A stretch of 64,000 nt of DNA. Origin: Bradyrhizobium sp. AUGA SZCCT0158 (lineage in GTDB: Bacteria; Pseudomonadota; Alphaproteobacteria; Rhizobiales; Xanthobacteraceae). Location: assembly GCF_018130065.1 (NCBI RefSeq), contig NZ_JAFCME010000010.1, forward strand, positions 124,001-188,000, in the 5' to 3' direction. This document shows positions 8,839-17,146 of this stretch, piece after piece. The notes below the pieces were generated by a model. That model worked only from the letters and a program-made list of their open reading frames with translations, searched no databases and had not been told where the DNA came from. Position 1 is the first letter of the stretch. Every line of letters starts with the position of its first letter. Position numbers and translations under genes: made by a program.

Positions 8839-9609
8839 CTAGCCCTCCACAGGCTGCAAGGTTTTCAGCAGGTCGGACGGCATCATGCCGAACATGTCGC
8901 GAAAGGCGCTGCTGAAATGCGCCGAACTGGCAAAGCCGGCGGCGTGGGCGGCTTCAGTCAGGGACGAGCCCTCACCGCAGGCACGCACCGCCGCGCCCAT
9001 CCGGTTCCAGATCCGGTAACGCCGCAAGGGCACACCGGTCTCCGCCTTGAACAGATGCAGGAACCGCGACGCCGACAGCCCCGCCTGCTCCGCCAGTTCA
9101 GTGAGCCGGTGGGCTTTATGCGGCTCATCCCGCATCAGCCGCAGCGCCACCGATATCCGCGCATTGGCTTTGGTGCGCGTGCCGACACCGAGCAATTCGC
9201 CGAGCGACGAACGTCCGTCGCGCGTCGGGATGCGATCTTCGGCAAGGCCGGTCATGATCTCGATCACCGCGGCCTCTTCCCGCAGATCGAACGCCGCACG
9301 CGGGCGCGTATCCGTCATTCGCGCCAGCAAGGCCTTGAGGTCGCGCCCCAGCGGATCGACATAGAGGAACGCCATGCGCCCGCGCGCGATCCGCAGATGA
9401 TGCAGGCTGTTGGGCAATATCAACACGCTACGCGTGGAACGATAGTCGGTCGCGGGGTCCGTCGGATCGTCGGCCACTTCCAGCGCCGCATCGAGGCCCA
9501 CGGCAAGCACGGCGGTCGCATTGCGGTGCGGCGTCAATCCGAAGGCCGGGCCGAAATAGAGCACGCGGGCGCCCCACCCCAACAATTTCGCCCCGCCGAT
9601 TGCGCGCAT
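8839..9609 (-). CDS. AraC family transcriptional regulator
   Basis: A 256-residue protein with a poorly conserved N-terminal sensor half and a C-terminal double helix-turn-helix. The first helix-turn-helix is around residues 165-200 (LTELAEQAGLSASRFLHLFKAETGVPLRRYRIW). The second is SLTEAAHAAGFASSAHFSSAFRDMFGMMPSDL, the AraC signature. It is divergent from the SnoaL-like gene at 9659 with only 49 bases between the starts, making that gene a natural regulatory target. The effector is unknown. Confidence 0.92.
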   Translation of the reverse strand: MRAIGGAKLLGWGARVLYFGPAFGLTPHRNATAVLAVGLDAALEVADDPTDPATDYRSTRSVLILPNSLHHLRIARGRMAFLYVDPLGRDLKALLARMTDTRPRAAFDLREEAAVIEIMTGLAEDRIPTRDGRSSLGELLGVGTRTKANARISVALRLMRDEPHKAHRLTELAEQAGLSASRFLHLFKAETGVPLRRYRIWNRMGAAVRACGEGSSLTEAAHAAGFASSAHFSSAFRDMFGMMPSDLLKTLQPVEG

Positions 9610-9658
9610 AGCCAGTTTCTGAAAGCCCGGATCGTTCAGGCGGAGCTAGGGTGCCGGG

Positions 9659-10102
9659 ATGACAACAGGACCCGGTACGATGACAGATAAGCCTGATGAT
9701 ACCGACAGCCAAGCCGCGATTGAGCGCACCCGGCAGGCCGTGACGCGCTACGCAAGCGCCTGGCTTGCCGGCGACCGCGCCGCGCTCGCCGCCTGCTACC
9801 ACGACGACTTCACGCTGCACTATTTCGGCCGCAACCCGCTCGCTGGCGACCACCGGGGCAAGATGGCGGCGCTTTCGATCCTGGCCGAGGTCACCCGCCG
9901 CACCAGCCGGAAACTGCTCGGCATCGTCGACATCATGGCCGGCCCCGAGCGTGGCGCGCTGCTGGTGCGCGAGCGCTTCGAGCGCGATGGCAAGGCGGCG
10001 GAGTTCGAGCGGCTGCTGGTCTATGCCGTGCGGGACGGGTTGCTCGGGGAATGCTGGGTTTGGGATCAGGATCAGGCGGTGATCGACACGTATCTCGCGT
10101 GA
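9659..10102 (+). CDS. SnoaL-like / NTF2-fold protein
   Basis: A 147-residue protein of the cystatin/NTF2-like alpha+beta barrel type. The start helix TRQAVTRYASAWLAGDRAALAACYHDDFTLHYFGRNPLAGDHRGK is the usual SnoaL opening, with a conserved Tyr-His-Asp patch that lines the pocket. ATG at 9659 is taken; ATG at 9680 (MTDKPDD) is equally plausible. Members act as small isomerases, cyclases or ligand-binding proteins. Divergent orientation to the AraC regulator suggests coordinated control. Confidence 0.8.
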   Translation: MTTGPGTMTDKPDDTDSQAAIERTRQAVTRYASAWLAGDRAALAACYHDDFTLHYFGRNPLAGDHRGKMAALSILAEVTRRTSRKLLGIVDIMAGPERGALLVRERFERDGKAAEFERLLVYAVRDGLLGECWVWDQDQAVIDTYLA

Positions 10103-10120
10103 GGCGTCTGTCTATGACGG

Positions 10121-10945
10121 CTAACCGACCGAGCCGACCTCGAACACGTCGCCGTCATAGCCGGCCTCCAGCGGGATACGCAGCTGACGGCCGCCATTGT
10201 TCCTGGTCATGATCGGCGTCACCGTGACGACGGACTTGCCTCTGGAATCCTCGAGCGCGGCCTGCACGCTGTCCTGTTTGCCGAGCTTGATCAGATTGCG
10301 CGTGGTGGGGAACGGCAGCTTGAAGCGGCCGGTTTCGCCGCCCTCCAGTGCCTCGCGCGGCGACACCCAGATTGAATCGGTGGATTCCTTGCCGTCATGG
10401 GCGCCGACCTGTTCGGGCGGCGCGGCGGCGAGGAAGAACCAGGTGTCAAAACGTTTCGGCATGCCTTCCGGCGTAATCCAGTGCGCATAGGGCACGAGTT
10501 CATCGAGCGCCAGCACCATGCCGTTGTCGGTCAGCACCTGGAGGAAGCTGATCTTGCTGTCGCACAGGTCGGCACGATGTGCGGTCTCGATCTCGCTGGC
10601 CCTTTTGGCGTCGACGAGCGTCTTCGAGCCCTTGGGGCGCGCCAGCAGGATGCCGCTCTCTTCAAAGGTCTCGCGGATCGCCGCGATGCGGAAGCTGAGC
10701 GTGGCCTCATCGAGCCCCTCGCCGCCTGAATACAGTTCGGGCGCCGCGATGATCTCCTGGTCGCCCTTGTCGACGCTGCCGCCGGGAAACACCAGCGCGC
10801 CGGAATTGAAGTCGATCTCATAATGGCGAACCATCATGAAGACCTCGATTTCGGCGCGGCTCATGCCGTCGCCCCTTCGCTCCGTGGCGTCGCGCAGCAA
10901 CAGGATGGTGGACGCAGGGCGCGGTGCTTTGGCGGGTTCGGTCAT
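10121..10945 (-). CDS. Nudix hydrolase family protein
   Basis: The start ATG at 10945 (MTEPAKAPRPASTILLLRD) is chosen over a longer frame from 11077 because the latter runs into the upstream gene. The 274-residue protein has FPGGSVDKGD at about 53-62 and the box core RETFEESGILL at 91-101. The loop between the conserved Gly and the catalytic REXXEE helix is longer than in minimal Nudix proteins, as in larger CoA/ADP-ribose type members. Catalytic Glu residues 92, 95 and 96 are present. It starts four bases after the stop of the DHDPS-family gene and is probably cotranscribed with it. Confidence 0.85.
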   Translation of the reverse strand: MTEPAKAPRPASTILLLRDATERRGDGMSRAEIEVFMMVRHYEIDFNSGALVFPGGSVDKGDQEIIAAPELYSGGEGLDEATLSFRIAAIRETFEESGILLARPKGSKTLVDAKRASEIETAHRADLCDSKISFLQVLTDNGMVLALDELVPYAHWITPEGMPKRFDTWFFLAAAPPEQVGAHDGKESTDSIWVSPREALEGGETGRFKLPFPTTRNLIKLGKQDSVQAALEDSRGKSVVTVTPIMTRNNGGRQLRIPLEAGYDGDVFEVGSVG

Positions 10946-10949
10946 CGGA

Positions 10950-11903
10950 TCAACCCGCCGCGCTGGATTGCGGTTGCAGGTTGGCGCGGCGATCGACCCG
11001 CGCCACCCGCGACAGCAGATATTCGACTTCGGCCTTTGCCGTCGCCGTGATGGTCGCGCCCGGCTTGCGCTGCGCACTGGAGGCGATCACGCCGCGCTTC
11101 TGCAGCACGTACTTGCGCACCGCAAGGCCCGCACCGGGCTGCTGCTCGTAGCGGATCAGCGGCAGATGCGCATCGAACAGATCGTGCGCGGCGTCGCGCT
11201 TGCCGGCCTTTTGCAGTTTTACGACATCGATCAGCAATTCCGGGAAAGCGTAGCCGGTCATCGCGCCATCGGCGCCGCGCTCCATCTCGAAATCGAGGAA
11301 CAGGCCGCCATTGCCGACCAGAATGGACATCGGCTTCAGCGAGCCGTCCTTCTGGAAGCTCCGCAGCGTGGAGATCTTCTCCAGCCCCGGCCAGTCCTCG
11401 TGCTTGAGCATCACGCAGGAAGGCGAATCCATCACGATCTTGCGAATCACCGCGGGCGTGAACACGACGTTGAGCGTCAGCGGATAATCCTGCAGCACCC
11501 AGGGAATGTCGTCGCCGATCGCTTCCTGCGCCTGCTTGAAATAGCCGGTGATCTGGTCGTCGGTGCGTAAGTGAGGCGGCGGCGCGATCATGACGCCGGC
11601 AGCGCCCGCGTCCATGGACGCCTTCGCCAGCGAACGCATGGTGGCAAATCCGGGCGCCGAGACGCCGACGATGATCTGCATGTTCTTGGCGCGTTTTACA
11701 AACCGGATCGCCACCTGCTCGGCTTCATGCGCATCGAGCTTCGGCGCCTCGCCCAAAATGCCGAGCACGGTGACGCCGTCGCAGCCGACTTCGGCATAGA
11801 AGTCGGTCAGGCGGTCGATCGATTTCTCGTCGATGCGGCCGTCATCGTGGAACGGGGTCGGCGCAATCGCAAAGGTGCCTGCGGCCTGGGCGGTAAGCTT
11901 CAT
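10950..11903 (-). CDS. Dihydrodipicolinate synthase / N-acetylneuraminate lyase family protein
   Basis: A 317-residue TIM-barrel class I aldolase-type protein. The Schiff-base Lys is Lys167 in VMLKHED and the catalytic Tyr is Tyr140 in QDYP. The TP-F motif (APTPFHDDGRID) and GILGEA loop replace the usual GTTGE, so pyruvate binding may differ from true DapA. Start ATG at 11903 is taken because MKLTAQAAGTFAIAPTPF is the conserved beginning. Genuine DapA function is unlikely; a sugar-acid or keto-acid aldolase or dehydratase is more probable. It is coupled to the Nudix gene. Confidence 0.88.
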   Translation of the reverse strand: MKLTAQAAGTFAIAPTPFHDDGRIDEKSIDRLTDFYAEVGCDGVTVLGILGEAPKLDAHEAEQVAIRFVKRAKNMQIIVGVSAPGFATMRSLAKASMDAGAAGVMIAPPPHLRTDDQITGYFKQAQEAIGDDIPWVLQDYPLTLNVVFTPAVIRKIVMDSPSCVMLKHEDWPGLEKISTLRSFQKDGSLKPMSILVGNGGLFLDFEMERGADGAMTGYAFPELLIDVVKLQKAGKRDAAHDLFDAHLPLIRYEQQPGAGLAVRKYVLQKRGVIASSAQRKPGATITATAKAEVEYLLSRVARVDRRANLQPQSSAAG

Positions 11904-11974
11904 GGTCAGTTTCCGTAAATGAGGGTGAGAGGACGAAATCCCTGAACTAGTGATACCACCGACTGACTGGCGCC

Positions 11975-12427
11975 TCAAAGCGAGAGATTGAGCCTGGGAA
12001 TGAACCTTCCGGGGATCGAGCCGGATGGAACAACGCCATCGTCGACCGCCCCCATGCGGCGGTAGAACGGGGCCGCATCCGGGTCGGCGTCGATCAGCAT
12101 GGTCGTGGCCCCCGCGGCGCGTGCCGTGGCCTTGGCCCAATCGAGCAGCTGTCGGCCGGTGCCGGCGCGAAGCATGCCCGGTTCGACAAACAGCCTTTCG
12201 AGCTGCGCGACATCGCCTTCGGATTTCACCTCTGCAACGCCGGCGAGACGGCCATCGACTTCAGCGACCTGCACGCGGGATGACATGATCGCTGCAGGCG
12301 TCATCGTCAGCTCCCTTCGGCACGCCTGCATGAAGGCCGCGTCATAGCCCCACACGGCCTTGGAGCGCAGGCACAATTCGGTAAGTGCCGGCGCTTCCTC
12401 TGGACGAGCGGGCCGCAGTGCGAGCAT
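11975..12427 (-). CDS. GNAT family N-acetyltransferase
   Basis: A 150-residue protein. ATG at 12427 gives MLALRPARPEEAPALTELCL, the normal GNAT opening strand and helix. The acetyl-CoA-binding segment is LERLFVEPGMLRAGTGRQLLDWAKATARAAG, where the usual Q/R-x-x-G-x-G/A loop reads LRAGTG. The end APFYRRMGAV is the conserved beta-bulge region of the fold. Substrate unknown. It follows the SDR gene by about 30 bases on the same strand. Confidence 0.87.
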   Translation of the reverse strand: MLALRPARPEEAPALTELCLRSKAVWGYDAAFMQACRRELTMTPAAIMSSRVQVAEVDGRLAGVAEVKSEGDVAQLERLFVEPGMLRAGTGRQLLDWAKATARAAGATTMLIDADPDAAPFYRRMGAVDDGVVPSGSIPGRFIPRLNLSL

Positions 12428-12456
12428 GAAGCCTCCTTCAGGGACGGGACGCGACG

Positions 12457-13335
12457 TCAGAACCTTCGCGCGCCCATCTTGATCTGTTCCTCGGAGAAGA
12501 AGATCTCCTTGGCGTGCTCGACGATATCCTGCGCCTTCCAGGCCTCGCCGGGCGGCTTCCAGCCTTCCATTTCCATCATCCGCATCTCGCGGACGCCGCG
12601 GGGACCGGAAACGCCGAGCGTCTTGCCGGTCTGGTCGCCCGACAAATCGCTGACCATGTATAGCACGGCCGGCGCGATGCCATCGGGCCCCAGCGCCGCT
12701 TTGGGGTTCTCGATATAGCGCGGCAGGTCCGCGGTCATGCGGGTCAGCGCACCCGGCGCCAGCGTCCAGATCCGGATGTTGTATTTGCGACCCTCGATCG
12801 CCAGCACATTCGACAGTCCCCAGATACCGCCCTTGGCGGCGCCGTAATTGGTCTGGCCGAAATTGCCGATCAGGCCCGAGGTCGAGGAAGTGTTGACGAT
12901 CACGCCGCCGCCATTCTCGCGCATCCATTTGAACACCGGCTGGGTGCAGCAGAAGGTGCCCTTGAGGTGCACCTTCAGCACCTTGTCCCAATTGGCTTCC
13001 TTCGCCTTGGAAAAAGTCTCGTCGAGCAGGATGCCGGCGTTGTTCACGAGGATGTCGGCGCGGCCGAAATTCTTGATGGCGTCGTCGAACACCGACTGGC
13101 CGCCGGCCATGGTCGAGATGTCGGCGACGTTGGCAACCGCCCGGCCGCCCTCGGCCTTGATCGCCTCGACCACCTTCTGCGCCATGGTCTGGTCGCCACC
13201 GGAGCCGTCACGCGGGCCGCCGAGATCGTTGACCACGACCGCCGCACCCTCGCGCGCGAACAATTTGGCGTAGGCCTCACCCAGCCCACCGCCCGCACCG
13301 GTGATGAGCGCAACCTTGCCGTCGAGTAATCCCAT
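12457..13335 (-). CDS. SDR family (3R)-hydroxyacyl-CoA dehydrogenase-like protein
   Basis: A 292-residue Rossmann-fold oxidoreductase with the cofactor motif TGAGGGLG at 12-19 and NNAG at 98-101. The catalytic Ser lies in NTSSTSG, with Tyr164 and Lys168 in YGAAK. The opening LDGKVALITGAGGGLGEAYAKLFAREGAAVVVNDLGG, with a long loop after NDLGG, matches the dehydrogenase domain of peroxisomal multifunctional enzyme type 2. With the adjacent hydratase 2 gene it would form a split version of that enzyme, acting on CoA-bound substrates. NAD is the likely cofactor, given the acidic end of beta 2 (ND). Confidence 0.88.
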   Translation of the reverse strand: MGLLDGKVALITGAGGGLGEAYAKLFAREGAAVVVNDLGGPRDGSGGDQTMAQKVVEAIKAEGGRAVANVADISTMAGGQSVFDDAIKNFGRADILVNNAGILLDETFSKAKEANWDKVLKVHLKGTFCCTQPVFKWMRENGGGVIVNTSSTSGLIGNFGQTNYGAAKGGIWGLSNVLAIEGRKYNIRIWTLAPGALTRMTADLPRYIENPKAALGPDGIAPAVLYMVSDLSGDQTGKTLGVSGPRGVREMRMMEMEGWKPPGEAWKAQDIVEHAKEIFFSEEQIKMGARRF

Positions 13336-13360
13336 GGTGGTTTCTCCTTTTTTCCGGTTT

Positions 13361-13472
13361 CGTGTCCCGGACGCGATGCAGCGTGTAACGCTGCTTCGCA
13401 GAGCCGGGACCTGGCGCAGTGGGCCCCGGCTCTGCAGCGCAGCACTCCGTGCCGTGCTGCGTCCGGGGCACG
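13361..13472. repeat. Intergenic palindromic element, CGTGTCCCGGACGC type
   Basis: The outer arms CGTGTCCCGGACGC and GCGTCCGGGGCACG are inverted and bracket a second pair built on GCTCTGC/GCAGAGC. It fills the gap between the SDR and MaoC genes. It resembles the abundant short interspersed palindromes of Bradyrhizobium genomes; no coding potential is claimed. Confidence 0.65.
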
Positions 13473-13479
13473 AGACCTC

Positions 13480-14340
13480 TTAACCCAGCACCGTCTTGCC
13501 GCTCTTGATCACCGTGACATTGCGCGACTTCACCTTGGCTTCGAACGAAACGACGTTGCCGTCCTTCCACAATTCCATCGTCACGGTCTCGCCGGGATAG
13601 ACCGGCGAGGAGAATCGCGCCGCGTGCTGCTTGAAGGCGGAGGAGTCATAATCGGCATAGGTCTGCAGCACGCCGCGGCAGGTGATGCCGTAGGTGCACA
13701 TGCCGTGCAGGATCGGTTTCGGGAAACCGGCCTTCCTGGCGAATTCCGGATCGGAGTGCAGCGGGTTGCGATCGCCGCACAGGCGATAGACCAGCGCCTG
13801 ATCCGGGCGCGTGGAAATGTCGACGATCTTGTCGGGCGCGCGGCTCGGCACCTTGTGTGGCTCGGGCTGGCCTTCGGACGGTCCGCCAAAGCCGCCATCG
13901 CCGCGCGCGAAACGCGAGGCGACCAGTGTCGCGAGCTTCTCGCCCTTCTCATCCCTCAGCACGGTCTGGTGCCGGATCACCGCGCCCTTGTCCTTGCCCT
14001 TGTCGAACACGTCCAGCACGGTCGAGTCGGCCGTGATGTGCGCGGCGCCGGGCAGCGGCTTGTGGAAGGTGATGTCGCGCTCGCCGTCGACCACCATCAC
14101 GCGATTGAGATTCATCTCGCCGGGCCCTGCCCCCCAGGCCGCCACCGAAGCGAACGTCGGAACCACCTTCAGCGGACGCGGCGTCAGCGTGCCCTCGTTG
14201 ACGAAGGCCAGTTCCTTCTCGTCCATCGGATCGGCGCCCATCCCGATGCCGTAGGCGTAGAGCATCACCTCGCGGTCGGTATAGGCGTATTTCTGGCCGA
14301 GATTTTTCAGGGCCATCAGCTGTTCGTAATTAATCGGCAT
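13480..14340 (-). CDS. MaoC family enoyl-CoA hydratase 2
   Basis: A 286-residue double hot-dog protein. The second hot-dog carries the hydratase 2 signature with Asp190 and His195 (LCGDRNPLHSDPEFARKAGF), followed by ILHG at 210-213. The first hot-dog has lost that dyad, as in eukaryotic hydratase 2. It hydrates trans-2-enoyl-CoA to (3R)-hydroxyacyl-CoA. The product fits the SDR enzyme encoded immediately downstream, and both lie behind the thiolase-like gene on the minus strand. Confidence 0.92.
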   Translation of the reverse strand: MPINYEQLMALKNLGQKYAYTDREVMLYAYGIGMGADPMDEKELAFVNEGTLTPRPLKVVPTFASVAAWGAGPGEMNLNRVMVVDGERDITFHKPLPGAAHITADSTVLDVFDKGKDKGAVIRHQTVLRDEKGEKLATLVASRFARGDGGFGGPSEGQPEPHKVPSRAPDKIVDISTRPDQALVYRLCGDRNPLHSDPEFARKAGFPKPILHGMCTYGITCRGVLQTYADYDSSAFKQHAARFSSPVYPGETVTMELWKDGNVVSFEAKVKSRNVTVIKSGKTVLG

Positions 14341-14392
14341 CTTCGCGCGTCCTTCCCGAATTTCTTTTTCTTCACCGGCGCCCGTTGCTGCG

Positions 14393-14567
14393 CCCTCTCC
14401 CCTTGTGGGAGAGGGCTACACCGGCGCTCGTTACAAACTCACTTGGGTGAGGGGTTGGTTCAGCAAGCACATATGCCAGCCGATAGAACCCCTCATCCGG
14501 CGCTTCGCGCCACCTTCTCCCACATCCGTCTTCGCCAAGGCTTCGGCGGACATGACGGGAGAAGGGA
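14393..14567. repeat. Interspersed repeat, CCCTCTCCC...GGGAGAAGGG type
   Basis: Contains CCCTCTCCCCTTGTGGGAGA, GAACCCCTCATCCGGCGC and CACCTTCTCCCAC, ending in GGGAGAAGGG, inverted arms separated by a variable centre. A second copy with the same blocks is at 33641-33833. Noncoding. Confidence 0.75.
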
Positions 14568-14570
14568 AAC

Positions 14571-14960
14571 TTACGCCGGCGTGAAGAACGGCAATGGCGC
14601 GCCGTCGGTCGGCTTCCACACCACCTTCACCTTCTGGCCGATCTTGAGCTTGTCCATGTCGCAATCGACGATGTTGGTCTGCAGCGACGGGCCTTCCTTC
14701 AGCGTGACATAGGCGATCGCGTAAGGCCCGGTCGGGGATTTGCGCATCAGGCTGAAGGTGTAGATCGTGGCTTCACCGGAACTCTCCTCCCACTCGGTCT
14801 TGTCGGAGAAGCAGAACGGGCAGATCGAGCGCGGGAAATAATGCGGCTCGCCGCAGGCGGTGCAGCGCTTGATCATGAACTTGCCCTGCTTGGCGGCCTC
14901 CCAGAACGGCGCGGTCTCAGGGTTGCCTTGCGGCACGGGGAGTTTCTTTGCTTCAGCCAT
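14571..14960 (-). CDS. Zinc-ribbon/OB-fold (DUF35) acyl-CoA-associated protein
   Basis: A 129-residue two-part protein. The zinc ribbon has Cys33-x2-Cys36 (CTACG) and Cys47-x2-Cys50 (CPFC), and the C-terminal OB fold runs from about residue 55. ATG at 14960 overlaps the thiolase stop in the arrangement TGATG, indicating translational coupling; a GTG one codon earlier is possible. Members of this family bind partner thiolases and hydratases and hold acyl-CoA substrates. The coupling to the thiolase-like gene supports such a complex here. Confidence 0.9.
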   Translation of the reverse strand: MAEAKKLPVPQGNPETAPFWEAAKQGKFMIKRCTACGEPHYFPRSICPFCFSDKTEWEESSGEATIYTFSLMRKSPTGPYAIAYVTLKEGPSLQTNIVDCDMDKLKIGQKVKVVWKPTDGAPLPFFTPA

Positions 14961-16108
14961 CACGCACGCTCCAGAATGCAGGTTGAGGCGGCATGGCGCA
15001 CGCCGAGAAGTCCGCCGGTGCCGTGGGCGACCGCGAGATCGCAGTTTGGCACCTGCACCTTGGGATGCGCTTCGCCGCGCAGCTGGCGCACCGCTTCGAT
15101 GATTTTCGTCATGCCGCCGCGGTTCACGGGATGGTTGCTGCAGAGGCCGCCGCCATCGGTGTTGAACGGCAATTTGCCGACGCCGGAAATCAGATTGCCG
15201 TCGGCGACGAACTTGCCGCCCTCGCCCTTCTTGCAGAAGCCGAGATCCTCGAGCTGCATCAAGACCGTGATGGTGAAGCTGTCATAGATCGAGGCGTATT
15301 TGATATCCTTCGGCGTCACGCCCGCTTCCTCGAACGCGCGCGGGCCGGACCAGACGCCGGCGGAATAAGTCAGATCGAGATCCTTGCCGCCGCGCGGGCC
15401 CTTCATTGCCTCGCCATGGCCGATCAGGCGCACCAGCGGCTTCTTCAGGCTTTTCGCGATCTCCGGCGTGGTGACGATCAGCGCGCCGCCGCCGTCGGTG
15501 ACGACGCAGCAATCCATCCGGTGCAGCGGATCTGATATCATCGGCGAGTTCAAGACGTCCTCGACGGTGACGACTTCCTTCAGCATCGCATGCGGGTTGT
15601 ACTGGGCGTGATGCGAGGCCGCGACCTTGATCCAGGCGAGCTGTTCGCTGGTGGTGCCGTAGTCGTGCATATGGCGCATGGCACACATGCCGTAGGCATT
15701 GTGGGTAGTCGCGCCATAGGCCGCCTCGAAATCGGCCTCGGCGCCGGCGGCGCGCGGCGGCATCGGGCCGGTGCGCGGCTTGCCGGCGAGCGTGATCAGC
15801 GCGATCGAGCATTTGCCAGCGGCGATCGCTTCGGCGGCGTGGCCGAGATGGATCAGATAGGAACAGCCACCGGTGTCGGTGGAATCCATGTGGCGCACTT
15901 TGAGGCCGAGATAGTCGACCATCGGCCAGAGGCCGCCCGGGGCATCGCCGGCGCAGAAATAGCCGTCGATATCGGCCTTGGTCAGCCCGGCGTCCTCGAT
16001 CGCGCCCTTGGCGACCTCGGCGTGCAACTGCGCGGTGGATTTATCGGGTGCGTGCCGGGTCGGATGCTCGTAGATCCCGGCAATGTAGGCTTTGCCCTTG
16101 ATGGTCAA
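14960..16108 (-). CDS. Thiolase-like (SCP-x/Ltp type) protein
   Basis: A 382-residue thiolase-fold protein related to lipid-transfer thiolases. A Cys in the first domain (TDTGGCSYLIHLGHAAEAI) is at or near the nucleophile position. The C-terminal thiolase CxGGG motif is not seen; the end reads AHGTGGLLG. That pattern, plus a coupled DUF35 partner, resembles aldolase-type thiolases (Ltp2 with ChsH2) of steroid side-chain degradation more than a biosynthetic thiolase. The substrate is unknown. It is the first gene of the block that continues with DUF35, MaoC and SDR genes. Confidence 0.85.
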   Translation of the reverse strand: MTIKGKAYIAGIYEHPTRHAPDKSTAQLHAEVAKGAIEDAGLTKADIDGYFCAGDAPGGLWPMVDYLGLKVRHMDSTDTGGCSYLIHLGHAAEAIAAGKCSIALITLAGKPRTGPMPPRAAGAEADFEAAYGATTHNAYGMCAMRHMHDYGTTSEQLAWIKVAASHHAQYNPHAMLKEVVTVEDVLNSPMISDPLHRMDCCVVTDGGGALIVTTPEIAKSLKKPLVRLIGHGEAMKGPRGGKDLDLTYSAGVWSGPRAFEEAGVTPKDIKYASIYDSFTITVLMQLEDLGFCKKGEGGKFVADGNLISGVGKLPFNTDGGGLCSNHPVNRGGMTKIIEAVRQLRGEAHPKVQVPNCDLAVAHGTGGLLGVRHAASTCILERA

Positions 16109-16304
16109 ATCATTCTCCGCTGGCGTTTCTTATTTCCATGGTTTTTCTGGCCTGTCGGGAGAGCCTTGGCAAGCGAGGAAATATTCCGTCAGGCGAGACG
16201 GGTGCGACGGGACTCAAGTCAGGATGATTATCTCCGGAAATCGTATCAGGTCACCGACGCTGTCGTCCTCCGCGTAAGCGGGGGACCCAGTACGCCGCGG
16301 CCTA

Positions 16305-16389
16305 CCCCGTCATTGCGAGCGTAGCGAAGCAATCCATTCTATCGTTACGCGGCGCGATGGATTGCTTCGCTGCGCTCGCAATGACGGGG
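16305..16389. repeat. TCATTGCGAGC-type palindromic repeat
   Basis: The arms CCCCGTCATTGCGAGCG and CGCTCGCAATGACGGGG bracket GAAGCAATCCAT and ATGGATTGCTTC, giving a stem of about 35 base pairs. A related copy is at 24157-24267. Confidence 0.85.
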
Positions 16390-16966
16390 ATACAGTTTCG
16401 CATTCTCGCGGCGCGCTGCGCCCGAAGTTTTGCAAATCGCTTCGCCCTTCAAAACAGAGGGCGCAGGGAATGCCGGATGCGCGCTGCACCCGCGGTCTCG
16501 CGTGCGATTGTGCTAAGAAAGCTGCACACGAGCATACAGGGCAGCGGAGAACATCCGACATTCCCTGCGCAGTGGCTTTACGGCTTATGACGCGCTCTCC
16601 CCGGTGAGACGGCCTCTATTGCCACCGTCACCCCTCGGAAGCGTTAGCTTCTTCAGAGCTTGACGCCGTTACGGGCGCCAGGACCACACGCTTTCGCCGT
16701 ACGCCGTTGCCGCGACCGTCAATCGCAACATCAGCGTCCGCCGCATCCCCGCCCCTCGTCATGACGACGGCCGACCCCCCTCTGAGTGGGACGGGATGGG
16801 CGAGAATGTGCCGGTGATTTGGGTCGAAGGAAAGAGAAATATTTTTGATTTACGGAATTTTTCTGCTTGACACGATTTCCGTAAATCAGAACTGATTTGC
16901 CCGTCGGGTTGCTTTGTCGCACCCACCGCAGCCAGACTCCAGTTGCAAGCGAGGCGACGCAGCTGG

Positions 16967-17034
16967 GTAGGGCGGGTTCTCTTTAACCCGCCGCGCTCCA
17001 TGCAAGATGGCGGGTTAAAGAGAACCCGCCCTAC
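16967..17034. repeat. Perfect 26-bp inverted repeat
   Basis: The left arm begins GTAGGGCGGGTTCTCTTTAA and ends CCCGCC. The right arm is its exact reverse complement, separated by 16 bases. It belongs with the CGTAGGGTGGGTTA family found at 28544, 30324 and 47482, but here with no arm mismatch, so it would form a very stable hairpin in DNA or RNA. Confidence 0.88.
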
Positions 17035-17146
17035 ACGAGCTGATTTTCCCGTCGGGGTTCCATAAGCGACTTTCGTGCATTTCCTCGGAACGAAATCCGG
17101 CTTCCCGCGTGATAGTTCACGGGCACCTAGCAGCTGGAGGACCAGG

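Larger units (their letters stand above)
16109..17146. other. 1.04 kb gene-free region packed with structured repeats
   Basis: No credible gene was found. From left to right it holds the TCATTGCGAGC palindrome (16305-16389) and a long noncoding stretch of about 430 bases (16390-16820) with GC-rich blocks such as GAACATCCGACATTCCCTGC. An AT-rich segment follows with a 12-bp inverted repeat TGATTTACGGAA / TTCCGTAAATCA (16846-16857 and 16877-16888), then a perfect 26-bp inverted repeat (16967-17034). The promoter of the thiolase operon should lie near 16110-16250, but no convincing boxes were identified. Confidence 0.7.

Noticed and set aside
16846..16888. Possible promoter (TTGACA at 16868) inside the inverted repeat
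   Set aside because: No acceptable -10 box at 16 to 18 bases and no gene directly downstream; the inverted repeat explains the sequence better.
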